From Cylindrodendrum hubeiense (taxonomy: Eukaryota; Ascomycota; Sordariomycetes; Hypocreales; Nectriaceae): a stretch of 51,150 nt of DNA. Below, one piece after another: positions 1-10,956 of the stretch (position 1 is its first letter; each line of letters opens with the position of its first letter). The notes under the pieces were generated by a model. That model was not told where the DNA came from and searched no databases. It saw nothing but the letters and a program-made list of their open reading frames with translations. The stretch is taken from the NCBI GenBank assembly GCA_014621425.1, contig JAANBB010000294.1, positions 1 to 51,150 on the forward strand. The letters are read 5' to 3'. The position numbers and the translations under genes were made by a program.

Positions 1-70
1 TCCACACCCACCTACCTCCACCATATCCACACTTGCTCCTATCGCCGCCCTCGCTAGTTCGCACCCCCTA

Positions 71-120
71 ATCCAATCCAATCCAACCCAGTCCAACCCA
101 GTCCAACCCAGTCCACGCCC
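71..120 (+). repeat. 10-nt tandem repeat, about 5 units
   Basis: Five consecutive 10-mers of the form RTCCAAYCCA follow one another: two start with ATCCA and three with GTCCA, and the last is degenerate. It is a low-complexity C/A-rich minisatellite upstream of the kinase gene with no visible coding role. Confidence 0.7.
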
Positions 121-398
121 ATCCATCCCCCTCCACTCCGTTCCATCTCCATCCTCCACTTCCATCACCGCCATTCCCTCTCTCGTCTTCTCTCCTTACC
201 TACCTACCCTTTATACTTCCATCTCGCCATCCTTCCTTCCCGTCCTTTTGTACGCTTCCGGATCATCAAGACCTTCTTTCTTCTCGAGCTTGCCACCTCC
301 TCTCACTCTCTCTTATCGCTCTCCCTTGGACCACTCCAATTCCGCCATTTGCCGCCTCCGCCTCGCCACCCGCTCCAAGCAAGCCCGCGCTACCGCTG

Positions 399-405
399 TG
401 ACTCA
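399..405 (+). promoter_or_regulatory. TGACTCA site (Gcn4/CPC1-type bZIP element)
   Basis: A perfect TGACTCA heptamer lies about 100 bp upstream of the TATA-like element at 501. Gcn4 in yeast and CPC-1/CpcA in filamentous fungi bind this sequence in general amino acid control. Binding here is inferred from sequence only. Confidence 0.4.
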
Positions 406-500
406 ACAAAACACCATCGACAACCACCACAGCGACAGCGATTCCCATCGAGAAGAAGAAGCGTCTTTGACTTGTTATTTGCCGTTGCATAGCCTCCGAC

Positions 501-507
501 TATAAAA
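501..507 (+). promoter_or_regulatory. Candidate TATA box of the kinase gene
   Basis: TATAAAA occurs in a GC/CT-rich context and is followed by pyrimidine-rich sequence. It is the best core-promoter candidate upstream of the kinase and would predict a 5' leader of roughly 0.9 kb. No transcript evidence is available. Confidence 0.4.
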
Positions 508-759
508 GCTGTTTCGCCTCGGGTCTCCTACACTCCGCGCTACGTGCCATTTTGATCGTTGCCACTCGCATCCGACTCCTTATTGAAACCGCCGGCATCT
601 CGATAACTCTCGACGCCGACCTCGGTCATCAAAAAGACACGTTTTCTACACCCGACTGCGTATCGAGGGACGTTTTTCGCATCGTGTCGTTGAGGTTCTC
701 CCTCTCGACATCGTCATCTACAGCCTCCGATTATCGCTCCTCGGCCTATCCGGTCCGCG

Positions 760-766
760 TGACTCA
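760..766 (+). promoter_or_regulatory. Second TGACTCA site
   Basis: A second perfect TGACTCA lies 361 bp downstream of the first, with a similar flank (GTGACTCAAC in both). If transcription starts near 530 this copy is inside the leader; if it starts later, both copies are promoter elements. Confidence 0.35.
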
Positions 767-1010
767 ACCAACCCCGGGTGAGCGTCAACGACTCCGCCCC
801 GGTGAGCTCCGCTCCCCTCTACGCCGGTGCCAGCTTGTCTGGTCCGACACGTCGACTCATCGGCATCGTCGAAGCCGGTTTCCTTCCCTCCCTTGCTGCT
901 CATCTCGCCGCAACTATCACCTGGTCGGCTCCGTCCTCGGTCGCCCACCTCTCTCAACCTACTCCACTTGTCAGAGTCATTCTTTTGCCAAATCTACAAA
1001 AAACGCACCC

Positions 1011-1022
1011 ATGTCATTATAA
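1011..1022 (+). promoter_or_regulatory. Minimal uORF 1 (Met-Ser-Leu-stop)
   Basis: The first ATG in the upstream region opens a reading frame of three codons followed by TAA. The -3 base is C, so the start context is weak. A ribosome reading it would terminate at once and could reinitiate downstream. Confidence 0.45.
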
Positions 1023-1141
1023 CGAATCTCTTTCCTTGCTTCAACCTTCTTCGGCCGTTTAGGTCTTGCACCTCGCCGTTACGACCATTCCATAATTCGC
1101 TTTCTTTTGTTTGTCTAGCCTATCGCACACCATACCCTCCA

Positions 1142-1153
1142 ATGAGCCTCTGA
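1142..1153 (+). promoter_or_regulatory. Minimal uORF 2 (Met-Ser-Leu-stop)
   Basis: The second and last upstream ATG again encodes Met-Ser-Leu but with different codons (AGC CTC, stop TGA, against TCA TTA, stop TAA in uORF 1). The same tripeptide therefore occurs with different nucleotides. The -3 base is C, a weak context. Confidence 0.45.
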
Positions 1154-1462
1154 TTCCTCAACGACTATCATCAACCTTTCTACCGCTTAACGCCTCGCTT
1201 CTCTACCTTGTCCTCACTACGACCACTGTACATTCAACAACTCACAAACATTCGACATCATCAACTCGGTTTCCTGGCTCATCTACCTCTACTGTACACA
1301 CAGAGCTTGAAGTCTCGACTTGCAACCCTTTTCCGTTTCACCACTGCAACTATCAATTGAACGCAACAAAAACAATCATCTGTACGACTACTACAACTAT
1401 CTTTTTTTAACCCTGTTATTCCACTTTCAACCCTTTTTTTTTTCTTCTCCAATTTCTACGCA

Positions 1463-3373
1463 ATGGAGTGCCTCAAGAACAAGTTCACTGGTGGCGTTCT
1501 CCTCGGAGGCCGTTATCAAACCATTTCTCCTCTCAACCATGGTTCTTTTGGCATGGTCTTTATGGCTCAGGATCTCGTCACCAACGAGACTGTTGCCATC
1601 AAGTGCATGACTAAGATGTCGGCCTCTTCTGAAGACGACCTCTATTATGCCATGGATGAGAAGTCGGAAGAGTCTGCCCTTCACAACCGCCTAGGATCTC
1701 ACCCCAACATTGTCAACTTCCTTGACTCGTTCGAGACGGAGTCTCACATGTACCTGGTTCTCGAGTACTGTGAGCAGGGAGATCTTTACGAGGCTATTCG
1801 CCACGGCCATGGTCCTTTGGAGACTGAGCACGTCCGCCAGTTCATGCTTGAGCTTGTGGATGCCGTCGACTATGCTCACTCCAAGGGTGTCTACCATCGC
1901 GACATCAAGCCCGAGAACATCTTCCTCACCAAGGACGGTGCCATGAAGCTCGGTGACTGGGGTCTCGCGACTACTGACAAGTGGTCCTATGAGATGACGG
2001 TCGGCAGTGACCGTTACATGGCCCCGGAGCAGTTCGACTCGGCCGGTGCGGGCTACTCCCCTTCCGAGGCTGACATCTGGGCCATTGGCATCTGTCTCCT
2101 CAACATTCTTTTCTCTCGCAACCCCTTCACCACCCCGACCGAGGCCGATCCGTTGTTCCTTGACTACTCTCGGGACAAGCAGTCTCTCTTCGATGTCTTC
2201 CCCTCCATGTCTCAGGACACGTACGAGGTGATTGTCCAGTGCATGAACCTCGACCCCAAGAGACGATCGCTGGTCGGTGCTCGTGATGCTCTCCTCCGCC
2301 TTGTCAGCTTCACTGCTCAGGACGAGACCCTGGATGACTTCTGCTGTGTTGAGAAGGCGACCGTGGCTACTGCCAACCGCGAACCCCTCCGCACTCCCTC
2401 GATCCAGTCTCCCCAAGTCGAGGTCGGAGCCTTCCCCTGGGCCAAGCATCTCCACACCAGCCCTCACGCCGGTCGCCAGCTTAGTGTTATTCGCGACGAC
2501 GAGAGCTACACGGAGGAGCTATTCCCCAAGTCGGAAGGTACCACGACGGATTGGTGCTCCGCAGCTGCTCAGACTCCCATGTCGTCCATGGTTGACTCGC
2601 ACTGGGGTGCGTCGATGAAGTCGTTCGCCCTCAACCCGATCACTCGCCGCGCGAAGGTTTCGCCCATGGCCGGTTCCCTACCCATTACCATGGCCAAGCC
2701 CATGACACTGTCCATGTCGACCGTGTTCGGCCGCAAGGATGCCGTGTCCAAGAGCTGGAGCGACATGTGGGATGAGGATGAGGACGAAGAGGAGGAGCGC
2801 GAGCAGCAGATGAAGATGCTCCAGGAGCTCAACTCTCGCACTTGGAGCCATGAGAGCAAGGAGGAGGTCAAGCAGACCACCAAGGTGGAGCCTGAGATGG
2901 AGCTCGAGATGGAGATGGAGCTTGACATGGAGCTGGAGCAGGAACCCGAACTAGTCTCGCACGCTCATGGCATCAAGGGTGATGTCGATGATGACCTCGT
3001 TGCCGATGGGTTCTTCTTCCACGAGGCGCCGGGGTTGGAGCAGCACATGACGCTCGCCCCTCGCTACTCGCCTCCGCCGAAGCGGAGTCCATTGGACAAG
3101 TGGGCAGCATTGGGTGAGCGCCGTCGGGGCCAACCTACAACTTTGGATTCTTTTACGTCGCCGGACTCTAAGCCGCGACGACATTTTGGTTTTGGATACA
3201 AGTCTTATGAAGCGGGCGTTTGGGATCATTCTAATTACAACAACAAACTCGGGATCAAACAACATCAACAAGAACGAGTAAAGGACCCCTGGGGTACTAA
3301 GGGAAGAGATTGGAACTGGCGCCGGGACAGGCGAACCGATCTCGGGGATGTGGAGTGGGTTGGAGGTTGGTAG
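1463..3373 (+). CDS. Ran1/Ksp1-type serine/threonine protein kinase
   Basis: A single-exon protein of 636 residues. The kinase domain spans about 18-285: a glycine-rich loop with HGSFG (26-30), Lys47 in VAIK, the catalytic loop HRD (145-147) with IKPEN, and an APE motif (187-189). The DFG motif reads DWG (165-167). The activation segment resembles the fungal Ran1/Pat1-Ksp1-Sks1 group, whose members act in nutrient, TORC1 and meiosis or filamentation control; I assign the group from the overall pattern and not from a search. The C-terminal half looks disordered, with an acidic stretch near 433-445, a Met/Glu/Leu repeat near 477-492, and a basic, Trp-rich tail. The start is the first ATG after the CT-rich leader. 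TGACTCA sites and tiny uORFs upstream suggest transcriptional and translational control. Confidence 0.85.
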   Translation: MECLKNKFTGGVLLGGRYQTISPLNHGSFGMVFMAQDLVTNETVAIKCMTKMSASSEDDLYYAMDEKSEESALHNRLGSHPNIVNFLDSFETESHMYLVLEYCEQGDLYEAIRHGHGPLETEHVRQFMLELVDAVDYAHSKGVYHRDIKPENIFLTKDGAMKLGDWGLATTDKWSYEMTVGSDRYMAPEQFDSAGAGYSPSEADIWAIGICLLNILFSRNPFTTPTEADPLFLDYSRDKQSLFDVFPSMSQDTYEVIVQCMNLDPKRRSLVGARDALLRLVSFTAQDETLDDFCCVEKATVATANREPLRTPSIQSPQVEVGAFPWAKHLHTSPHAGRQLSVIRDDESYTEELFPKSEGTTTDWCSAAAQTPMSSMVDSHWGASMKSFALNPITRRAKVSPMAGSLPITMAKPMTLSMSTVFGRKDAVSKSWSDMWDEDEDEEEEREQQMKMLQELNSRTWSHESKEEVKQTTKVEPEMELEMEMELDMELEQEPELVSHAHGIKGDVDDDLVADGFFFHEAPGLEQHMTLAPRYSPPPKRSPLDKWAALGERRRGQPTTLDSFTSPDSKPRRHFGFGYKSYEAGVWDHSNYNNKLGIKQHQQERVKDPWGTKGRDWNWRRDRRTDLGDVEWVGGW

Positions 3374-5206
3374 GAGATTGAGTCTCTACTGCAACCTCCA
3401 ATCGTGGTTAGGCCCGTCTCTCGTTGTGCGAAGACGTGAGCCTTAACTCGCTTTCTGTGTATTAGATATTTCTAGAAATAATGGCCAAATACCAGAAGTT
3501 ACCCACTCAAATACAATTTGCTCAAACTCGGTGATGTAGAAGAATGAAGAGTGGTGGACAGGGGACATTTGAGAGGTGGGCTGTGTGATGATGGTGATTC
3601 TATTAGCGGTGATTCTATTAATGGTGTTCCTACTGACGCTCTCTGCAAGCAGTATGCCTTGTCTAGCTCGACTCAATGCTGTGTGGTCTATTTGACACGG
3701 GCATAGCAGGTATTCGGTCTAAGGGGGAATGGATCGCAGAGTGGTGTAGGCCAAAGGGAAATCATGGGCGATTGCGTCATGTCATGGCCTTGTTTCACAG
3801 TGAGTCCCCTCCATGTGTACTCTGTAGTTACTCGTAGACGAGGCCGTCCGGGTGTCCAGATGCCCCCGACGCCTCCGATGCCCCCGATGAGGTGCCAGGA
3901 AGCCCGGGTGCCGATATGCACGAGAGCGTGCGAGTCAGGGGGCGTGGCAGAACAACGGGCGTCGTGAGACGATAGACATGCACGTCCAGCCATACAGAGG
4001 TGGCGAGCGGCCCTGCAGCGAGGAATGTGGGTGGATGAGGTGCATTGGCGGGGGCGATCCCCGGACGGAACTTGTGCCCCCTCTTTCGGAACTTGGTCTT
4101 TTGACTTTGGAAGCGGTATTTGCTTTTTGGGGTGCGTGAGGAGGATGGCGTGGTTTGGAAGCATCTTGCAGGGAGGGAAGACGTCATTAGCGGGGGGGTC
4201 ATCAAGAGGTGTTTGGGAGTCGTGAGAGTTGTGAGAGATAAGGAGATGATTGGGATGGAAACCAGCACAGGGGTTGGTTGGTACGAGAGGTACGAGAGAG
4301 ATGGTGGTGTTGATGATGGGCATCTCGATGAGCATGGGCAGTACAGGGTAAGTAGCCGGGACCTGGGCCCAGTTGTCACAGAGTCGACCTGAGGGCTGTC
4401 CGCTCCATAAATAGCTGGGCTCTAGGGTAAGTCGCTTCTACTGAAGCCTCGCCGGATATCACGACGCCGGCACCGACACGGCACCCGCTCAGTACCGAGC
4501 TGTTTTACCCAGACTTCCTCCTTGCATGCACAAGCGCCTGCATCAGCCGTTGCGTTCCACTCGTGGCGTCATGGCAGCCGCCTCCGCGTGTTTTCGGATG
4601 CACGTCCACTCGCAGACGCACCCATCGAACCTAACTCGTCAGGCAACAGAGTACCGCACGTCTAAGTGGGAGCGTGCATGCGATAGTAGACGCATTCCGT
4701 CTCCAATGGCGACGGCAGGACGCTACACAGTATGCCATGGAAGAAAGTCGAAGAGTGTGTGGCATTGGGGGCTGGACGGATCAATGAGGGGGCACGATAG
4801 GAAGCACTTTGCATTCGTGTGTGTGTGTGTGTCTCTCTCTCCCACTCTCTCTCCTTCTATTTCGTACTATAGCAACGGCCGTATAACAAGGGATAAAGCC
4901 GATAGGTTGACGCGCCAACACGTACCTTTGAGGCCCTAAAGTATCTCGAGATGATCAACATTAAACAGTGACATGACAGTGACATGTGCCTCGTACCTCG
5001 ACTCCCTCTCCGTATCTGTACCTACTGCATACCATAGTATACGCGGCATCATCTCCCCGGCAACTCTCACATTACATCACCCCGTGCCCACCAATGAATG
5101 CACCCCCCGACATGACCGATCCAAAAGCAGCAACCCAACTCCAATGTCCATGCAAGTGAGGCCGACCCAAAACACAAACACCAAACAAAAGCCCAGCCAG
5201 CAATGC
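3374..5206. other. Intergenic region between convergent genes
   Basis: 1.8 kb between the 3' ends of the kinase and the transporter. Open frames here have no recognisable domain and no codon pattern like the neighbours. The only clear structure is a compound GT/CT microsatellite at 4817-4854. I see no RNA gene. Confidence 0.6.
4817..4854 (+). repeat. Compound (GT)n(CT)n microsatellite
   Basis: Eight GT dinucleotides are followed by a CT run interrupted once by CCCA. A simple-sequence repeat in noncoding DNA. Confidence 0.85.
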
Positions 5207-7456
5207 TTAATCAGCGCCAATGAGATGCCTCGGCAAAAACGTCCAGATCGTTCCCAGAGTCCCCATAATTCCAAAAACAACCAGCAGAACCCACGAAACC
5301 AGCCGCTCTCGCACGGGGATGTCCCTCCAGAAAAGCTTCAGGTGGAACGAGATTGGCAGGATGATGGAAATGAGCGTGCACAGCGCCGCGCCCAGGAACG
5401 CGCACACCGAGTCGAATGACGGGATCGCGATGGAGATGCAGAGCAAGAGTAGCACCACGAAGACGCGCACAAGGCCTCTGGTGAACTGCGTCATCATGAC
5501 TGAGCGCTCCTCCAAGGGCTGTCCATGGTGATGGTGCTCCTGGTGCACTCCGCAGACGACGTCGAGGGTCGTGATGATGGGGCGCGAATTGAGAGGGATC
5601 TTGGTCAGGGGGATGATGGCGATGAACACGCACATCAAGACCGTGAGGCTCTCAGGGTATCCCGATGTCTTGAGAATGTTGGATGTGATGGCCTCATTGA
5701 TCCCGTCTCCAAACATGAGCACGCCGATGACGGCCAGACAAGTGTCCAGGACGTACTATCAAGCCGCCAGGGTTAGTCAACAGATTTGGCTAAAGGGGGG
5801 AGATGACTAGCATACCGAGAACGAGAAGGTAACGTTAACTGCCTTCTTCCACTTGTAAGGGTGGCGCATATCACGATAGATCTGTCAAGTGTCAGCGTTC
5901 TGAATGCAGAAGACCACGCCCAATTGAACATACCGAAGGAAAGACCGAGTGAGCACCCCAGGGGCTGGCAAGAAGTCCATATGCCAGGGGAAGGGCAAGC
6001 CAGTTTTCGGGCAACAGGTACGTGACTGCTGGTTCTCTGAGCGAGCCTGGCGCATGCGGCTTCACCAAGCCGTCCATGATGACGATACACACAACTGGTA
6101 TTGGTGAGTGGATGGAAATATAAACAGGGACAAGGAGCAAGACGTACTGCAAAATGTGGAAAATATACCAATCACACTGGTATAGCTCAGGAACCGCAGG
6201 GGCATGGCATTAAGCATCAGAACCAGTACGGCTGCCGTACACTTCCAGATGTTGACTGTTGCAAAACCCGGGAGCAGCAAGTCGAGGGAGTCAGCAAAGA
6301 GAATGACCAGTGCGACATTGGCACTGATTAGCTCGAGCGTGAACAGGGCCGAGACGACAACACGCGCGCGGGCTCCAAACGAGACATAGGCCAAGTCCGA
6401 GTAAGTAATGAGGGTTCGGTCGTAGTCCATGCACTTGGCGAGCAGCTTTCCCGTGTGCGAGGTGACCGCGGCCGTGAGGGTGAGGATAAGTAGGCCGGGA
6501 ATCCAACCGCTCATCCGGAAGGCCAGGGGCAAACTGAGAAGGCCGACTCCGATGATGGCGTTGATGGAGTTGAAGACGGACTGGGGGAGAGTGCTCTGTC
6601 CCTCGACGGCCAGCACCACCTTGTCACCCTCCTTGACCTCCTTGACGAGAATGGGCTGGTGCTCACCATGCGCAGCGCCCTCGCCGTCGTCTTCGTCCTC
6701 GCCCACCCAGCCGGGAGCCTGTCCGACAGAGAGGCGGTGGCGCATGGTGCTGTCGATGGTGCCGTAGTGGGAGCCATAGCTTCCAATAATAGACGGCGTC
6801 GCGAGGTGCGGCGGCACGGCAAAGATGCTGGACCGGCTGGACGGAGACCCTGTGGGCAACGCGCCCGCCATTTCGGGGTCAAGCAAGGGCTTGCTCTCGC
6901 GGTCACGGAAGTTGTCCCTCACGAGACTTGACTCTGAGCCGTAGCTAGCACTGGGCTCATCGTCCTGGCTCGACGCCTCAAGGTGCTGCCTTAGCAAACT
7001 CGTATGGGGAGCCGATGCGGTGGCGTCGATGAGGCTGCGGCCATATTGGACGTTCTCGGCATCTTGATCAGGGGCGTAGACGAAGCTCGGGCGGCGAGGG
7101 ATGACTTCAGCGAACCCGGCAGCTCGTTGCCAACTCCGGGCGAAGGATCTGAAGCTGTTGACACCTCCAATATCGGCAATTGCAGCGAGATGGTTTGTGA
7201 CAGAGGATCTGTGATTGGGAGAGACGAGTTAGTCTGTAATCTTCCTTATCCTACAAGGAAAGAGGGGACCATACCGTCTTCGATTTATGAATGCGCCGGC
7301 ACGGTTGGCAGCATCGAGATCACCGCCGTTGTCGTTATCATCGTCATCTTGTAGAGCCTGCTCCTCAGCGAGAGCGCTCGAGGTTAAGCTGCCCGTGGAC
7401 GAAGGTCTGCCATCGTACTGGTCCCAATTGGCTGGGTTTCGCGCGGCCGGGGGCAT
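5207..7456 (-). CDS. avt1: Vacuolar amino acid transporter, AVT1-like (AAAP family)
   Basis: Five exons on the minus strand: 7456-7275, 7208-6148, 6094-5934, 5881-5816 and 5755-5207. All joins keep frame and give 672 residues. The N-terminal ~265 residues are hydrophilic and partly acidic, typical of fungal Avt1-type proteins. The membrane core starts near 267 (SVFNSINAIIGVGLLSLP) and carries about ten hydrophobic segments to the end. The motif SPWGAHSVFPSIYRDMRHP, split by an intron, is characteristic of Avt1/AAAP transporters. Family members exchange neutral amino acids with protons across the vacuolar membrane. The start ATG is followed directly by a coherent Pro/Asp-rich N terminus. The 3' end faces the kinase gene. 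Substrate cannot be read from sequence. Confidence 0.85.
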
Positions 7457-9593
7457 TATTCCGTGGCTTCAACCCGCGTCGGTTGTGCTCTTGACTTTTT
7501 GTTTCTGCGGAGCGTGGCTGGAATAATCTTTGCGTCTCGACTGTTGGCGTCCAACGTCTCTGTCGCGACGATCTTGTCTGCCCCCGCAGAGCACAGACAG
7601 GCGAGGAGGTGGCGGGGTGGCGAAGCACGGAGCGCTGGTGAAAAACCGGGATGGGCGTATGGCGAGGGTCAGCGATGTAAGAGGATAAGACAGCCGCGAT
7701 TCACGGGCGAAAGGTTTTCGTGTCTGGAGAGGAGGAGGCGGCTGGTGGCGGAAGTCGGAGATGGAGGATAGGGGGATAGAGGTAGATGTAGGCGCAGTGG
7801 AAGATCGACGGCTACCTCCTGGCAAAGGCTGGACTGAAAATGGCAATCACGTAAATGCAACAGCGCACCAACAGGATTCAAAGGCACGAGAAAGCGCTCG
7901 GATCTTGAGGAGACACAGATCTTGAGGAGAGAGAGGGAGGTCATTTGGAAGAATAGGTCACGCGTCTTGTCTAGGTTGGCGTTCGTTGCGGGCGGGTCGA
8001 CTGCGAGACCTGACCGGACGTTATGACGCTTATCGCAAGACAGGGAGGCTCGGGCAGATAGATACACTACTTTGACTGGCGCTCTCTCTCCGTCGGTATC
8101 CGCAGATGGGAAGGGATAGGAGGGAGCTAGGACAAGGGCACCGCTGCAATGCAACCGTTCGGCGCCCCGGTAGCCGTGGCCGTTGGGCAGTCCGTCGACT
8201 CGTAGTTTGCCGCCTAGTAGCCCGTCGCGTGTAGGCGCCGCCGCCGAAGTGGATTGAGATTTGATAGAATGCATGAGTTTGCCTCCTACGTAAGTCAGTA
8301 AGAGGAGGGCCAGTCGCAGCATGCCCGTGTGGGGCTCGATGCGGAGATACAGCCTCTTCCGAGGCAGCGTGGTATCGTCGTTGGCTGGCACGGAGTACAC
8401 TGGTGATATCCGCAGGACGGCACAGCCATGCGCAGTGATGCAGTCCCATCATAGATAGCCAGATACTGTATGTAATAACCCAGGGTTGAAGGGGGGCACG
8501 CACAGGGAGCTCTAACCAAACCCTGGTCCGCGTTAGCCTGCCTGCTGGTGGATGGCGTGGCGTGAACCGCGGGGAAGACAGAGCCCGTCGACGTCCAACG
8601 ACAGACGCGTGATTAGATGAGGTATGGAGTCTTTGTCATTCTTGGCTAGGTGTACGGAGTAGTCGGGAACGAGGTTGGCCTGCACCGCAGTTGGTCTGCA
8701 CCGCGGTGCTGGTGGAAGCAAAGGCGGCATCTCGCCTCTCTCCATCTCTGTCCCTGTCGTTTGTGACGAGAATCCATCATCGTACGGCGTATTCATCTCC
8801 CTCCGCAGTCGTTGGTTGCCTTCCATGGATGCTCATCCGCCCATCCACAAGGCGCCCACTTACGCCGAGGCATCTCCTGCACGGTCTGCTGCTTTCGTTG
8901 ATTCATCTCCACTCCAATCGGTCAATCCAACTGCTGTGAGCTCAGGGCTTGGTTTGATGGTGGTGGGGACGACATGGCTAGCGGCGACAGGGCTCCGTCC
9001 CATCCAGTACCTACCACCGGAGATCCAGAGCGAGGCAGCGGGCGTTGATGAGCCGCAACGGCATGGGCTGTTATGTAATTTGATGGGGCTAGAGAATGCC
9101 TAGAGAGTGGTCTGGACTCTGGATCACAGTCTTCGTGCAAAATGGATTCGCTTGATGAACATGTTGGTGGGTGAGTATGGCATGTGAGGTCGTATTTGGA
9201 TTTCTGTGGCGGAGCACGAGATAAGAAACTTGTCGTGGACTGTTTGTCCAGATTGCCGCATCTCCCGTGCACGCACGCGCAAACCTAGATGATAGATGCG
9301 ACGCACCATCCACGGTCCATCGGATCCTTATCGGACACTCCTTATCTTATCAGACCCTCCGATTTCCGTCCGCCCACCACCCCTACAAAAAAGTTCATGC
9401 ACGTCACCACACACTTTCACCCGCGCCTTCACCCACAAGGAGTTACCTCCACAAACTGACTGCCCTCTTCTACACCTCCGATACCAATCTTCTGCACCGC
9501 CGATACCGATCCCGTACCCCAGGTATTCATCTCCACCTTGCAGCTCGGTCGAGACCCCACAATGCTCAACACTCGTCATTGCCGGCTCCAACA
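7457..9593. other. Divergent intergenic region between avt1 and rmp1
   Basis: 2.1 kb shared upstream region of two divergent genes. Open frames overlap on several strands without domains and look like chance frames. The last ~300 bp before rmp1 are C-rich on the plus strand, as expected of a leader. No repeat, RNA gene or clear core promoter could be assigned. Confidence 0.5.
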
Positions 9594-10415
9594 ATGAAGC
9601 GCAACGCCAACTCCAGCTCCAAGCCCCTCCATAAACACCAGCCCTCCTCGGCCAAGCTGCCATCTCCCTCCTCAAATCCCTCCTCAAGCCCCTCCACGGA
9701 AACGCTCTCCCAACTACACGCCTCCCTCACCCCGACCCTCCCCGTCCTCCAGGCTGTCGCCCACCGCCACCGTAACCAGCACTCAGCCTCGCACTGGTGG
9801 GCCGCCTTTGGCCTCCTCCGCCGCGCAGCTCGCAACCTCGCTACTGCCCTGCTTCGTCGCTCGCGCCGTATCGACCATGACCTTCCCGCGGTAATCCACG
9901 CAAAGTGGATGGCACGCCATGTCGTCCCGCGCGCATATATGTAGGTCACGGCGAACGAGACTGTGTGCCAGAAGCACATGTTAACAACCCCTAGCGCCTT
10001 CACGCAACTCGCCGCCGACAATCAGCACGCGCCCCTCGGCCTCATGCTCCTCGGCATCCTCGCGCGCATAAACAGCTTGCTATCCAACCTCGTGCCTTCC
10101 GACCATGCCTCCGAGTCTACTTCCACGCCTGCCACCGTCGTCACACTTGACCCGGCATCATCGTCCGCACGCCCCGACGAACACTTAGACATGGGCGTCG
10201 CCGTCTCCCGTGATGAACTTGCCATTCCCAAGCCACCAAGTCGAGAACCAGATCGTGTTGTGGCTAAAGAGCCAAGTTCCAAAGAGGGAAAGGCCAAGAA
10301 GCTTGCCAAGAGCACAGCAGACGTTGTCAAGGATACACCCGGGAATATAAAGGAAAAGAAGAAGAAGAAGAAGAAGGGCGGAGATGCCTTGTCCAGTCTC
10401 TTCGGCTCCCTCTAA
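9594..10415 (+). CDS. rmp1: RNase MRP protein subunit Rmp1
   Basis: Two exons, 9594-9940 and 9995-10415, joined in phase to give 255 residues. The conserved Rmp1 RNA-binding region covers about 40-150: a His/Arg/Asn cluster followed by a Trp pair (HRHRNQH...HWW, 57-69), a basic helix, and the segment AKWMARHVVPRAYIAFTQLA that spans the intron. The C terminus is Lys-rich and ends GGDALSSLFGSL, a short motif often seen in nucleolar proteins of this kind. In yeast Rmp1 is specific to RNase MRP, which processes pre-rRNA at site A3 and degrades some mRNAs. The frame is open upstream of the ATG, but that stretch is low-complexity leader. It converges with tup1. Confidence 0.8.
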
Positions 10416-10956
10416 CTCCTTCAGCCCATTATGTTGGTTCACGAGTATATACTGCTTTGATAGTTTTGGCGCAACGAACGATACCCCAAGAGTCAACGAT
10501 TTAGTCAAGGCTTTTACCTGCAAGTAAAGAAAAAAGTATAATCATTCATTATAAACACAAGTCACACAACACAAAATAATGAGCCGGCGAGTATTCCTTA
10601 CAAGGCCTCCCTCCCACACATCCAGTACAAAGAGGTTTGCTTCTCATTCCTTATAGCGCCACCCCGCGGATATCCTCCCCCAGGTTAAGCATTTGGCATG
10701 TCCTATCCCAAGAAACAGAAAAGTCGTCGCCGCTCCCGCTTCCCGGCACAATCAAGCTCCCACCTCCCATCACGTAGCTCCAGGTTTCTCAGTCCCATCC
10801 ACTTCTTCCAAACTTCTCTCCCGCTAGGTGTGGTGTCGTTTTCATCCTCTCGGGTTTTGCCTCTGCTTGCTTTTGAAAATTTGACGCCAAACCGTAAGAC
10901 CAAACAACAAAGACAGAGGGGCGTGAAAAGACAGACGACTAGGTCAGTCAGTCCGT
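10416..10956. other. Intergenic region between convergent rmp1 and tup1
   Basis: 541 bp that must hold both 3' UTRs. AT-rich patches near 10525-10560 are plausible polyadenylation regions. Nothing else is seen. Confidence 0.5.

Larger units (their letters stand above)
1..1462 (+). other. Upstream region and probable long 5' leader of the kinase gene
   Basis: No credible protein gene is seen here. The stretch is strongly C/T-rich on the plus strand. It contains only two ATG triplets before the kinase start at 1463, and both are closed by a stop after two more codons. A TATA-like element lies near 501, so the transcript could start around 530 and carry a leader of about 0.9 kb; this is inference. 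A possible leader intron runs from a GT at about 777 (GGGTGAGCG context) to a pyrimidine-preceded TAG ending at 1118. If used, it would remove the first uORF. A 10-nt tandem repeat lies at 71-120. Confidence 0.6.

Noticed and set aside
1691..2467. 258-codon antisense frame over the kinase domain
   Set aside because: It is opposite a fully conserved kinase domain and has no features of its own.
3688..4379. Overlapping 180-215 codon frames on the minus strand
   Set aside because: Two overlapping frames compete, with no domain and no introns or codon pattern like the neighbours.
9267..9593. In-frame extension upstream of the rmp1 ATG
   Set aside because: The frame is open but low-complexity and His/Pro/Ser-rich, unlike Rmp1 N termini. 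It is more likely leader sequence.
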